64,000 nt of DNA from Streptomyces sp. NBC_01275 (GTDB lineage: Bacteria; Actinomycetota; Actinomycetes; Streptomycetales; Streptomycetaceae). Made by a program: the position numbers and the translations under genes. The notes beneath the pieces were generated by a model, which saw only the letters and a program-made list of their open reading frames with translations, did not search any database and had not been told where the DNA came from. Shown here one piece after another: positions 27,827 to 35,241 of this stretch (its first letter is position 1; every line of letters starts with the position of its first letter). The stretch spans positions 620,001-684,000 of the forward strand of contig NZ_JAPEOZ010000001.1 in NCBI RefSeq assembly GCF_026340655.1, read 5' to 3'.

Positions 27827-28807
27827 TCACTTGTAGACCCCCTGTTCGCCGAGGCGGTGGGCGACCTTGTTGGCCGCGTAGACGAGCAGTGCGCCGACCA
27901 GGCCCTTGAACAGGCCCGCGGCGGCGGCGAATCCGTAGTCGCCGCCGACGATGCCCTGGTAGTAGACGAAGGTGTCGATGACCTCGGCCGTCTGGGGGCC
28001 GACGGCGTCGCGCTGGAGCAGCATCTGTTCGAAGCCGACGGAGAGGATGTCGCCGAGCCGCATGATGAGCAGCAGCACCGTCACGGGCCGGATGGCGGGC
28101 AGGGTGATGTGCCAGAAGCGTCGCCAGGGTCCGGCGCCGTCGATCGCGGCGGCTTCGTACTGCTGTTCGTCGACCTGGGAGAGGGCGGCGAGGAAGATGA
28201 TCGTTCCCCAGCCGGCGTCCTTCCAGATCACCTGCGCGACGACGAGCGGCCGGAAGGCGTCGGGGTTTCCGATGACGTCGACGCTGTGCAGGCCCGCGTC
28301 GCCCAGGTAGCTGTTCACCATCCCGGTGTCGCCCAGGACCTGCTGGAACAGGGCGACGACGATCACCCACGAGATGAAGTGCGGCAGATAGGCCACCGAC
28401 TGCACGAAGCGGCGGACCGTGCTCCAGGTGAGGCTGTGCAGGAGCAGGGCGAGACCGAGCGGGACCGGGAAGTAGAACACGAGCTGGAGGACCGCGATCC
28501 AGAGGGTGTTGAGGACCGCGTCCCAGAACTCGGCGTCCTCGAACATCCGTTGGAAGTTGCCGAGTCCGACCCACGGACTGCCCCAGAGACCGTCGAACGG
28601 CACGTACTCCTTGAAGGCGATGACGTTCCCGGCGAGCGCCCCGTAGTGGAACACGAGGAAGTACGCGAGCCCCGGAAGCATCAGCAGGAACAGCGTCCGG
28701 CTGCCGCGTCCGTGAAAACCTTTTCGCTCTTTCTGTCGCCGTGACGGGCGACGTAAGGAGCGATTTTCTGCCGTTTTGCTGGGGTTCTCGCGCAGCGACG
28801 TCGCCAC
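27827..28807 (-). CDS. CUT1 carbohydrate ABC transporter permease (LplB-like)
   Basis: First gene of the carbohydrate operon, 326 residues. A basic N-terminal tail (RRPSRRQKERKGFHGRGSR) precedes six helices starting LFLLMLPGLAYFLVFHYGAL; the EAA loop is QQYEAAAIDGAGPWRRFWHITLPAIRPV. The LGNFQRMF element is typical of LplB-like polysaccharide permeases, which pair with long binding proteins. GTG 28807 follows GGAGGAGG by four to five bases. Transcription is predicted to begin about 28 bases upstream from a readable promoter overlapped by a LacI-type site. Confidence 0.92.
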   Translation of the reverse strand: MATSLRENPSKTAENRSLRRPSRRQKERKGFHGRGSRTLFLLMLPGLAYFLVFHYGALAGNVIAFKEYVPFDGLWGSPWVGLGNFQRMFEDAEFWDAVLNTLWIAVLQLVFYFPVPLGLALLLHSLTWSTVRRFVQSVAYLPHFISWVIVVALFQQVLGDTGMVNSYLGDAGLHSVDVIGNPDAFRPLVVAQVIWKDAGWGTIIFLAALSQVDEQQYEAAAIDGAGPWRRFWHITLPAIRPVTVLLLIMRLGDILSVGFEQMLLQRDAVGPQTAEVIDTFVYYQGIVGGDYGFAAAAGLFKGLVGALLVYAANKVAHRLGEQGVYK

Positions 28808-28841
28808 GGAGCCTCCTCCCCTCGGGGGTCGAGTGAGGTGA

Positions 28842-28870
28842 AGTTAAAACGTTTCCAGAGATCCGGTCAA
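28842..28870 (-). promoter_or_regulatory. Promoter of the carbohydrate operon overlapped by a LacI-type operator
   Basis: On the minus strand TTGACC (28870-28865), a 17-base spacer and TTAACT (28847-28842) form a good vegetative promoter. The 8-bp palindrome AAACGTTT (28847-28854), with the central CG typical of LacI-family operators, lies at the spacer/-10 junction, where a bound repressor would block polymerase. The locus encodes its own LacI protein. Confidence 0.7.
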
Positions 28871-29080
28871 CACTTCTGACACAACTGGGAGTTGGGGGCG
28901 GGGGGAGCCGACCCGGGTCGGCAACCGCCTCGGCGTCCTCACCGACGCCGGCACAACCGGGCATGGAGCCTCCCGGGTGAATGCGCGGGCCACGGCGCGA
29001 CGCGGGGGCTCAGGGCGGAACGCACAGCGTGGAAACCCTGATATGACGGTCATTCAGCAATCGACAGGCGGGGAGACACG

Positions 29081-29659
29081 GTGCTGACTCGGAGTACGGC
29101 GATGGTGTGCGCGGCCGCTGTGCTGGCCCTGGTCGGCTGCTCCTCCGGGGGCGGGAGCCAGGCGGAGCCGACGGACAGCACGACGGCCACGGCGACCGTC
29201 TCCTTCACGCCTTCCCCGTCCTCCCCCTCCCCCTCCCCCTCCGCATCCGCTTCCGTTTCCCCCTCCGACTCCGCCTCTCCCTCCGTGCCGGCTTCGGCGT
29301 CCGCCAGTCCGTCTCCGGTGCCCGTCACCAGCCCGGATCAGAAGCTGGTGACCATGACCGTCACCGGCGGCTTCGCCGGCGTGAACCAGGAGGTGGTCCT
29401 CCGGGGCGACGGGACCGTCCGCACCACCGACCGGGGCAAGACCGAGGTACACCACACCACCCCGGCCCAGTTCACGGAACTGCGCACGCTGCTCGGAGAT
29501 CCGGCACTCGCCGACGTCCCCGCGTCGAGCGTCAACACGGGAGCGGCCGACATGTTCCAGTACACGCTGGAGTACGACGGCCGTACGGTCGTCACGGACC
29601 GCTCCTCCGACGAGCCCGCTCTCGACCGCCTCATCGACGCCCTGGACGAGTGGCTGTAG
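29081..29659 (+). CDS. Secreted lipoprotein with Ser/Pro-rich linker, possibly emfourin-like
   Basis: A 192-residue lipoprotein: signal peptide with lipobox LVGC at about 17-20, a 60-residue Ser/Pro/Ala/Thr-rich wall-spanning linker, and a C-terminal domain of about 110 residues. The domain (VTMTVTGGFAGVNQEVVLRGDG, FTELRTLLGDPALADV, MFQYTLEYDGRTVVTD, LDRLIDALDEWL) resembles the emfourin-type protealysin inhibitor family, so a protease inhibitor is possible. No M4 metalloprotease gene is adjacent. GTG 29081 has a weak GGGGAG. The gene stands alone, divergent from the carbohydrate operon. Confidence 0.75.
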   Translation: MLTRSTAMVCAAAVLALVGCSSGGGSQAEPTDSTTATATVSFTPSPSSPSPSPSASASVSPSDSASPSVPASASASPSPVPVTSPDQKLVTMTVTGGFAGVNQEVVLRGDGTVRTTDRGKTEVHHTTPAQFTELRTLLGDPALADVPASSVNTGAADMFQYTLEYDGRTVVTDRSSDEPALDRLIDALDEWL

Positions 29660-29930
29660 CCGACCCGTTCGTGCGGTAGCCGGTGAGCACGGCCGTGACC
29701 ACCTCGGTGCGGGACCGCAGACCGGTGCGGGCGAACAGCCGGGACAGACGGTTGGCGACCGCGTCCTCGCCGAGCCGCGGCACCGTGGCGATCTGCCGGT
29801 TGCTCAGCCCTTCGGCGATCAGGGCCGCGAGCAGCCGCTCGTTCTCGGCGGTGGCCTGACTGCGTCCGGGGACGGTGATCCCGGCCTCGCTCAGGGCGGC
29901 CCTGGTGTGGAAGCGCGGCAGTGCGGCTCC
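29631..29930 (-). pseudogene. C-terminal fragment of a LuxR-type regulator
   Basis: About 100 codons encode a recognisable LuxR helix-turn-helix end (ENERLLAALIAEGLSNRQIATV, RLSRLFARTGLRSRTEVVTAVLTG). Upstream the frame continues but turns into non-protein-like Arg/Ala sequence and has no plausible start with a ribosome site; the receptor or ATPase part expected for this family is missing. Its 3' end overlaps the lipoprotein 3' end by 29 bases. Best read as a decayed remnant; a short functional HTH protein is less likely. Confidence 0.5.
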
Positions 29931-30035
29931 GGTCTCGCCGAGTTGGCCGCGGCCTGGCTGGACGGCAGCCTGGCCGGCCGCGACCTGGTGCCGGGCGGCG
30001 GGTCCGGCGCCTTCTCGGAACGAAGGGCGCGGTGA
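29925..30035 (+). pseudogene. Possible C-terminal remnant of an unrelated gene
   Basis: On the opposite strand and starting where the LuxR resemblance ends, a short frame reads GLAELAAAWLDGSLAGRDLVP and ends SERRAR then TGA at 30033. It has no start or upstream body. The composition looks protein-like, but no family is recognised. Chance coding in GC-rich DNA cannot be excluded. Confidence 0.22.
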
Positions 30036-30070
30036 GATCGGGAAAGGGGCGGGAAGGAGTCGGGAAGGGA

Positions 30071-31024
30071 TCAGAAAAGGCAGGCGGTGTGGGTGTCGAT
30101 GGGCACACCGAGCCGGCCGGTGTCCAGGGAGCCGTCGGCGTTCACCTTGAAGTGCCAGTCCGCGTCGGGAATGTAGCCGAGCACCAGCAGCGCGTCCGTC
30201 CTGCGCAGCAGGGTGTCCTTCCATCGCTCGTCGCGGAACTGGGCGGCGGTCACCACGAAGAGCCGACGGGTGTGCGTCGCGGAGGCCGCGACGCCGCCCT
30301 CTCTGCTCAGGTGCAGAGTCCGGAAGGACGAGGCCGAGGCCGCCGGGACGGGCCCGGTCGGCTCGGCGTCGCCGCTGGTCAGGGCCTCGTTCCGGGTGGC
30401 CGCGGTGTGCAGGCGGGCCGGCCGCGCGCCCACGCCCAGTCCCTCGGTCACGGAGGCGGTGGCCGCCGAACCCACCAGAACGACGTGGGCGAGGAGCCCG
30501 ACCGGGCCCGAGACCAGTTCGGTGATGAGGGCCTGCGCCAGGCGCAGGACATCGATGTCATCACCCGTCAGGGCGATCGCCCCCGACAACTGCGCCAGGT
30601 CGACCAGCACCCGGTCGCCGTCGTGCAGGCCGAGGGTGACGGTCAGGGAGTACGGATGCGTGGGCCCGGCGCCCGCGTTGCCGGTCCGGCGCAGGCTGGC
30701 CGACTCCACCGACCACTCCTTCCCGGAGCCGTCCGCGGTCCAGGGCGAGGGCGCGTCCGGGTCGGCGTGGGCGAGCCGTAGCGTCAGCCGCCGTCCCGAG
30801 TAGACGACGGCGTGCACATCGGGCATCGGGCGCGGACCGTGCGCGCGTCCCTCGGCCACGGCCCGCAGGCCCAGGGCCACCGTCTCGAGGGCCTTCCGGC
30901 CGGTGCCCGGACCCGCGGTACGCCCCCGTCCGGAGGAGAAGTTGCGCTTGTCCCGTAACAGTGCGGCGGCGGCGCCGAGCAGCACCAGGCCGAGCACCAC
31001 GGACAGGACAATGGTCGCGATCAT
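30071..31024 (-). CDS. Membrane-anchored protein of unknown function
   Basis: A 317-residue protein with one N-terminal membrane helix (MIATIVLSVVLGLVLLGAAAALL) and a soluble C-terminal region that is probably cytoplasmic. The body (ETVALGLRAVAEGRAHGPRPMPDVHAVVYSGRRLTLRLAHADPDAPSPW) recalls the region found in Streptomyces membrane proteins linked to BTAD/LysM regulators, but no catalytic motif is seen. ATG 31024 is chosen because the helix begins there and AAGGGTGG lies ahead. It is divergent from the atypical LuxR regulator at 31371, with a 10-bp repeat block between, suggesting a functional pair. Function not known. Confidence 0.75.
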   Translation of the reverse strand: MIATIVLSVVLGLVLLGAAAALLRDKRNFSSGRGRTAGPGTGRKALETVALGLRAVAEGRAHGPRPMPDVHAVVYSGRRLTLRLAHADPDAPSPWTADGSGKEWSVESASLRRTGNAGAGPTHPYSLTVTLGLHDGDRVLVDLAQLSGAIALTGDDIDVLRLAQALITELVSGPVGLLAHVVLVGSAATASVTEGLGVGARPARLHTAATRNEALTSGDAEPTGPVPAASASSFRTLHLSREGGVAASATHTRRLFVVTAAQFRDERWKDTLLRRTDALLVLGYIPDADWHFKVNADGSLDTGRLGVPIDTHTACLF

Positions 31025-31180
31025 GCGGCCACCCTTGTTGCTAGAAGTTGCTGAGAACTGCCAGGAGTCATTGGAAGTCGCAGGCCATCGTGGTGCGCCC
31101 GCCGCCTCCGGTGAAGCCGAACCCGCGAACCTTGCCGATCTGTACAGCGAGGTCACGGCGAGGTCGTGAAGGGGCGTTAC

Positions 31181-31240
31181 TCGTTCACTCCGGTTCACTC
31201 CGGTTCATTCCAGTTCGGTCCAGTTCACTCCGGTTGGCTC
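31181..31240. repeat. Six degenerate 10-bp tandem repeats
   Basis: Six units of the form cggttcactc with substitutions lie in the divergent intergenic region (31025-31370) between the membrane protein and the LuxR-type regulator. Nothing else gene-like is visible in that 346-base gap. They could be binding sites or a simple repeat. Confidence 0.85.
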
Positions 31241-31370
31241 CGGCGCGAAGGCCGGTCAGCCGCTCGCGCCAGATTTCCCTCGGCCGACGTACAGGCGCCC
31301 CGTAGCACGGATGTTCGCTCCCCACGGGTGGCACCATCAGCCTCCTGAACACGCGAGTCGGAGAGGGCGC

Positions 31371-32030
31371 ATGCCTCAGCAAGTACGCGTCGAGACCGTG
31401 CGCGTGGCGATTCACGCGCCCGCCCCCTTGATCCGCGCCGGACTGGCCGGCTTCGTCGCGCTGGACCCGCGTCTGCGCGAACTGCCGCGCGACAGGATCC
31501 GGGAGGCCGACGCGATCGTGGTCGCCGTGGACGTGGCGGACGCGTCCGCCCTGGACCTGCTCCACCGACTCTGCGACAAGCCCGGCGCGCGCTTTCTCAT
31601 GGTGGTGGGCAAGCAGTGGCGGGCCGACATGCCGACGGCGCGAAGCCGAGGCGTCCGCGCCGTCGTGTGGTGGGAGTTCTGCAGCCCGGACGTCTTCGCC
31701 CGCTCCGTGCGCGCGGTGGCCGGCAGCGACAGGAACGCGCCCTTCGCCCCACCCGCTCCGCCGCCTCAGGCACGGGCCTTCGAGCGGGCGGATCAGAACG
31801 CGCAACAGAACGCGGCCGCCGTCCGAGGCGGGACCGTGCCCCCGCTCAGCCCCCGCGAGGCGGACGTGCTGCGCCTGATCGCCGCAGGAAAGCAGTGCGA
31901 CGAGATCGCGACGGAACTCTCCTACTCCGAACGCACGGTGCGCTACATCCTGTACGGCGCGATGAAGCGGATGCAGGTTCGCAATCGCGCTCACGCCGTT
32001 TCCTACGCCATCCGGGCCGGGCTGATCTGA
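31371..32030 (+). CDS. Atypical LuxR/NarL-family transcriptional regulator
   Basis: A 219-residue regulator with a degenerate receiver-like N-terminus and a good C-terminal LuxR helix-turn-helix (LSPREADVLRLIAAGKQCDEIATELSYSERTVRYILYGAMKRM). The receiver part (VRVAIHAPAPLIRAGLAGFV, DAIVVAVDVADASALDLL) lacks a clear phospho-acceptor aspartate at the usual strand end, so it probably responds to something other than phosphorylation. GGAGAGGGCGC precedes the ATG at 31371; earlier in-frame ATG has no site. Divergent from the membrane protein at 30071-31024, whose expression it may control. Confidence 0.85.
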   Translation: MPQQVRVETVRVAIHAPAPLIRAGLAGFVALDPRLRELPRDRIREADAIVVAVDVADASALDLLHRLCDKPGARFLMVVGKQWRADMPTARSRGVRAVVWWEFCSPDVFARSVRAVAGSDRNAPFAPPAPPPQARAFERADQNAQQNAAAVRGGTVPPLSPREADVLRLIAAGKQCDEIATELSYSERTVRYILYGAMKRMQVRNRAHAVSYAIRAGLI

Positions 32031-32196
32031 GCGGACCGACGCGACGGCGGCGGTCTCGGCGGTTCATCTCCATGTCACTCTCCATGTCACTCTGCGTGTC
32101 ATCCAAAGCCACGGGCCACGCCGGTCATTGGCGGTGACGCGGCCGGCGTGACAGGGTCGACGCGATCGTGAACGTGCAGTTGTCGAGGGAGAGTTC

Positions 32197-32769
32197 GTGG
32201 ACACGCGGATCTGGGACGCACTGGTCGAGTCGATGAAGAACGCGTACGCCGCAGGGCTGGGGGAGGAAGGCGTGCCCGGCCCGGTCATCATGCCGCTGGT
32301 CCGCGGCGAGCTGGTCGGTCTGATCTGGCTGCGGCCCGTGCAGACCGGCCAGGACGCGGTCACCGGCATCGTCGAGCTCTCGAACATCGCCGCGGCGGCC
32401 GACGCCGACGAAGTCGTCCTCGCCTGGGAGACCCAGCACGTCGCCACCGCCTGCGCACTGCCCGTCGGCGGCCCGGCGCCCTGCCTCAACATGGTGCACG
32501 CCAAGAAGGACGGCCATGTGCTCCACCGGTTCCCCTACACGGAGCAGCTCCAGCCCGGCTCTCCCGAAGGCCGGGTCGCGGTCCGGCCGCACTGGCTTCC
32601 CGCGCTCGAGCCACAGGTGGGAGGCGAGCTGGTCGCGCCGATCCGGGCCGCAGTCGACTACTCCTTCACCCCGCTCGACCTGGACCACCCCTCCCCCTTC
32701 GGCGTCACCGTCGTCCTGATGGAAGAGGACGGCTACAGCGTGCGCCTGACCGAGGCGTTCGCTCTCTGA
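32197..32769 (+). CDS. Conserved hypothetical protein
   Basis: A 190-residue soluble acidic protein of unknown function. GTG 32197 is supported by GGGAGAG seven bases ahead. Visible stretches are VPGPVIMPLVRGELVGLIWLRP near the start, VVLAWETQHVATACALP in the middle and FGVTVVLMEEDGYSVRLTEAF at the end, with no cysteine clusters, membrane segment or known motif. Codon use is normal for the genome, so it is very likely a real gene. It stands 166 bases after the regulator gene on the same strand. Confidence 0.7.
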   Translation: MDTRIWDALVESMKNAYAAGLGEEGVPGPVIMPLVRGELVGLIWLRPVQTGQDAVTGIVELSNIAAAADADEVVLAWETQHVATACALPVGGPAPCLNMVHAKKDGHVLHRFPYTEQLQPGSPEGRVAVRPHWLPALEPQVGGELVAPIRAAVDYSFTPLDLDHPSPFGVTVVLMEEDGYSVRLTEAFAL

Positions 32770-33208
32770 CCGAGGCGTTCTCCTCATGTCCCGCACTCGA
32801 CCGCCGACCGGCCCGGTCGACCCGACGCCGGTCGGGGCCGTCGGGGAGCGGGAGGCCCACCATGCTGTTGTTCCAACCCGCCCTCCCTCGCGCACGGGAC
32901 CGGCTGGGACGCCCTCGACGCGGAGCTGCTGGAACTGCTCAGCGCGGACGGCCGTAAGTCTCTGTGCTGGTCGGCGGCGACCGGCGCGTCTGCCGGACCG
33001 CGACGGCCGGTGCGTCGGCGTCGTCCCGCTCCGACACCCGCAAGGCCCCCGGCCCGCACCCTCGCGACCGACGGCGGGGTCGGCCGGGTAATCGGCTCCG
33101 TGCCCCCTCCCGACGACACGACCTCACCCCGCCGTGTGCGGCGGCGTCGATCGGTGATTGGCTGTCCCCGGTTCCGTCAGCCAGTCCATCCACGGGAAGG
33201 CCCCAGAC
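32770..33208. other. Gene-poor interval with a possible regulator remnant
   Basis: 439 bases without a convincing gene. One plus-strand frame near 32894-32965 reads GTGWDALDAELLELLSADGR, similar to the beginning of an Lrp/AsnC-type helix-turn-helix, but it runs on into unrelated sequence. The remainder looks non-coding. Confidence 0.4.
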
Positions 33209-33424
33209 ATGAGCAACGTCTACGCACTCGAGTACAAGGTCGTCACCTTCCGCGAGTCCCTGATCGGAGACGCCCTGGACAGCGACAAGCTGGAGAAGGT
33301 TCTGAACAAGCACGCCGAGGACGGCTGGGCACTCAAGGCGATCACGGCCGCCGACGTCAAGGGCCGTATCGGACCCGGTGCGGTCGAGGGCCTTCTCCTC
33401 ACTCTGGAGCGCCCGCGCCGCTGA
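33209..33424 (+). CDS. Small DUF4177-like protein
   Basis: A 71-residue protein of the DUF4177 type: YALEYKVVTFRE at the N-terminus, KLEKVLNKHAEDGWALKAITAADV in the middle, and VEGLLLTLERP at the end. These small proteins fold as a beta-alpha-beta unit and have no established function. ATG 33209 is preceded by GGGAAGG. A short hypothetical on its own, flanked by gene-poor DNA on both sides. Confidence 0.78.
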   Translation: MSNVYALEYKVVTFRESLIGDALDSDKLEKVLNKHAEDGWALKAITAADVKGRIGPGAVEGLLLTLERPRR

Positions 33425-33604
33425 CGACCGCGGGTCCTGTACGGCACGGTGAACGGCGGGCTCCGCAGATCACTCAGCACTCAGCGCGAGCCGGCCGGCG
33501 CCTCCTGACGGCGGCAAAGCCGTTGCCAGGGCGGGAGCGTGCCCCTACGGGGGCACGGTAAACAGGTCGACACTGCCCCGGCGCGCCCGGCAAAGTGGCG
33601 GCCC

Positions 33605-34345
33605 GTGACGAGCAGTGAGCTGTGGACCCGCGCGACCGCCGACCGCTACGACGCCGAGGAGACGGAGATGTCCTCGGCCGCTGTCCTCGAACCGACTCTC
33701 GACTTCCTCGCCGGACTCGCCGGAGACGGCCGGGCACTTGAGTTCGCCATCGGAACCGGCCGTGTGGGCGTCCCGCTCCGGAGACGCGGCGTGCCCGTCG
33801 TGGGCATCGAACTGTCCGAGCCCATGGCAGCGGTCCTGCGGCGCAAGATCGACGAGGACGCGCTTCCGGTCTCCCTCGGGGACATGGCCACGACCGTCGT
33901 CCCCGGCGAGTTCACCCTGGTGTACCTCGTCTACAACACCCTCTCCAACCTGCTCACACAGGACGAGCAGGTCGAGTGCTTCCGCAACGCCGCCCGGCAC
34001 CTGGCGCCCGGCGGCCGCTTCGTCGTCGAACTGGGCGTGCCGCCGCTGCGGTTCCTGCCGCCCGGGCAGGTCGCTGTGCCGTTCGACCTCTCCGAGCGGC
34101 ATCTCGGGTTCGACACCTTCGACCTGGTCGAGCAGATCCTCGTCTCCCACCACCTCACCCGCGACGGCGACGACGACCGCTACCGCCGCGGGCACTCCCG
34201 GCACCGGTACGCCTGGCCGGCGGAGCTCGACCTGATGGCCCGGATCGCGGGGCTGGAACTGGAACTGCGCGTCGCGGACTGGCGCAGAGCGCCGTTCACC
34301 CAGGACTCAGCGAAGCACATCTCCGTGTGGCGCAAGCCGGCCTGA
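33605..34345 (+). CDS. Class I SAM-dependent methyltransferase
   Basis: A 246-residue methyltransferase with Rossmann fold. SAM motif I is ALEFAIGTGRVGVPLRRRG, followed by the acidic strand end VVGIELSEPM, DMATT, and the post-motif TLVYLVYNTLSNL with LAPGGRFVVELG. The N-terminus WTRATADRYDAEETEMSS is typical of a subgroup of small-molecule methyltransferases (type 11/25). GTG 33605 is used since the similarity begins there; the longer frame reads through non-coding sequence. The ribosome site is weak. The substrate is unknown and no biosynthetic partner genes adjoin it. Confidence 0.85.
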   Translation: MTSSELWTRATADRYDAEETEMSSAAVLEPTLDFLAGLAGDGRALEFAIGTGRVGVPLRRRGVPVVGIELSEPMAAVLRRKIDEDALPVSLGDMATTVVPGEFTLVYLVYNTLSNLLTQDEQVECFRNAARHLAPGGRFVVELGVPPLRFLPPGQVAVPFDLSERHLGFDTFDLVEQILVSHHLTRDGDDDRYRRGHSRHRYAWPAELDLMARIAGLELELRVADWRRAPFTQDSAKHISVWRKPA

Positions 34346-34475
34346 CGCGGGTGACGCTCGGCCCCGGGCGGTACGGGCGCCTCGTGTGACAGCCGGTATG
34401 CCTTTGCTCTGTTGGTCGGCTGCCGGCTGCCTTATTGGATTGCCGCAGGCCAGCCCGGTCGGATAGGAAGCTTGC

Positions 34476-35018
34476 ATGCTAAGAGGAAGCAAGGTCGGGC
34501 TCAGGGCCCGGCACGAGGACGACATCCCGATCCTGCGGACCGAGCTCTACGACGACGTGGTCAACTCCTCGCGGTCCGAGGGCCGGCCGTGGCGGCCGAT
34601 CACGCCCGGCTCGAAGGACTCGCGGCTCGTGGTGGACGACAAGGAACAAGGGCACGTCCCGTTCTCCGTGGTGGAGCTGGAAAGCGGCACGCTGGTCGGC
34701 ACCGCGGTGCTGTGGAACATCGACAACCACAACCGGTCCGCGCACATCGGACTGGGGCTGCTGCCGTCCTCCCGCGGCCAGGGCTACGGCACCGACGTGG
34801 TCGCGGTGCTGTGCCACTACGGTTTCGTCGTGCGCGGCTTGCAGCGGCTGCAGATCGAGACGCTGTCGGACAACGCCGCGATGCTGCGCTCCGCCGAGCG
34901 CAACGGCTTCGTCCGCGAGGGCGTGCTGCGCTCCTCGGCCTGGGTGATGGGCGAGTTCCTGGACGAGGTGCTGCTCGGGCTCCTCGTCCAGGACTGGAAG
35001 CCGGACTCACAGAGCTAG
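34476..35018 (+). CDS. GNAT-family N-acetyltransferase
   Basis: A 180-residue GNAT enzyme of the RimJ/RimL-like group. The acetyl-CoA binding motif is LGLLPSSRGQGYGTDVVAVL, followed by LQRLQIETLSDNAAMLRSAERNGFVREGVLR, which matches the conserved end of the fold (N-A-R-S-A-E-R-N-G-F). It probably acetylates an amino group of a small molecule or protein. ATG 34476 is preceded by a GGAAG-like sequence. Base composition of this stretch and the following mutase is less GC-rich than neighbours, which may mean transfer. Confidence 0.88.
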   Translation: MLRGSKVGLRARHEDDIPILRTELYDDVVNSSRSEGRPWRPITPGSKDSRLVVDDKEQGHVPFSVVELESGTLVGTAVLWNIDNHNRSAHIGLGLLPSSRGQGYGTDVVAVLCHYGFVVRGLQRLQIETLSDNAAMLRSAERNGFVREGVLRSSAWVMGEFLDEVLLGLLVQDWKPDSQS

Positions 35019-35069
35019 GCTGCGGCCCGAACCCACGTCCGGGCCGGAGGTCGGCCGCCCACAGGCCGA

Positions 35070-35180
35070 GATGGTTCGCGGCACGAACCAAGAGCTTGGG
35101 TTCGGCCGACCCGGTGACGTACCCGGAGGCCGGTGGGGCATCTAGTACTCCATCCCGGTCCAGGAGCACGCCCTTCAAGC
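35070..35180 (-). pseudogene. Remnant of a HAD-type sugar bisphosphate phosphatase (GmhB-like)
   Basis: A minus-strand segment reads GLKGVLLDRDGVL, then SGYVTGSAEPKLLVRAANHLGL, matching the catalytic DxD motif and following loop of GmhB-type HAD phosphatases. The remaining two thirds of that enzyme are missing; the frame passes into the shadow of the acetyltransferase gene. Recognisable only as a fragment lying just downstream of the glmM-like gene on the same strand. Confidence 0.5.
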
Positions 35181-35241
35181 CGGCGCCGGCGTGTTCGTCG
35201 AGGCTCCGCTCGTCATGGGACGCATGCAGAGCCATGCCGGA

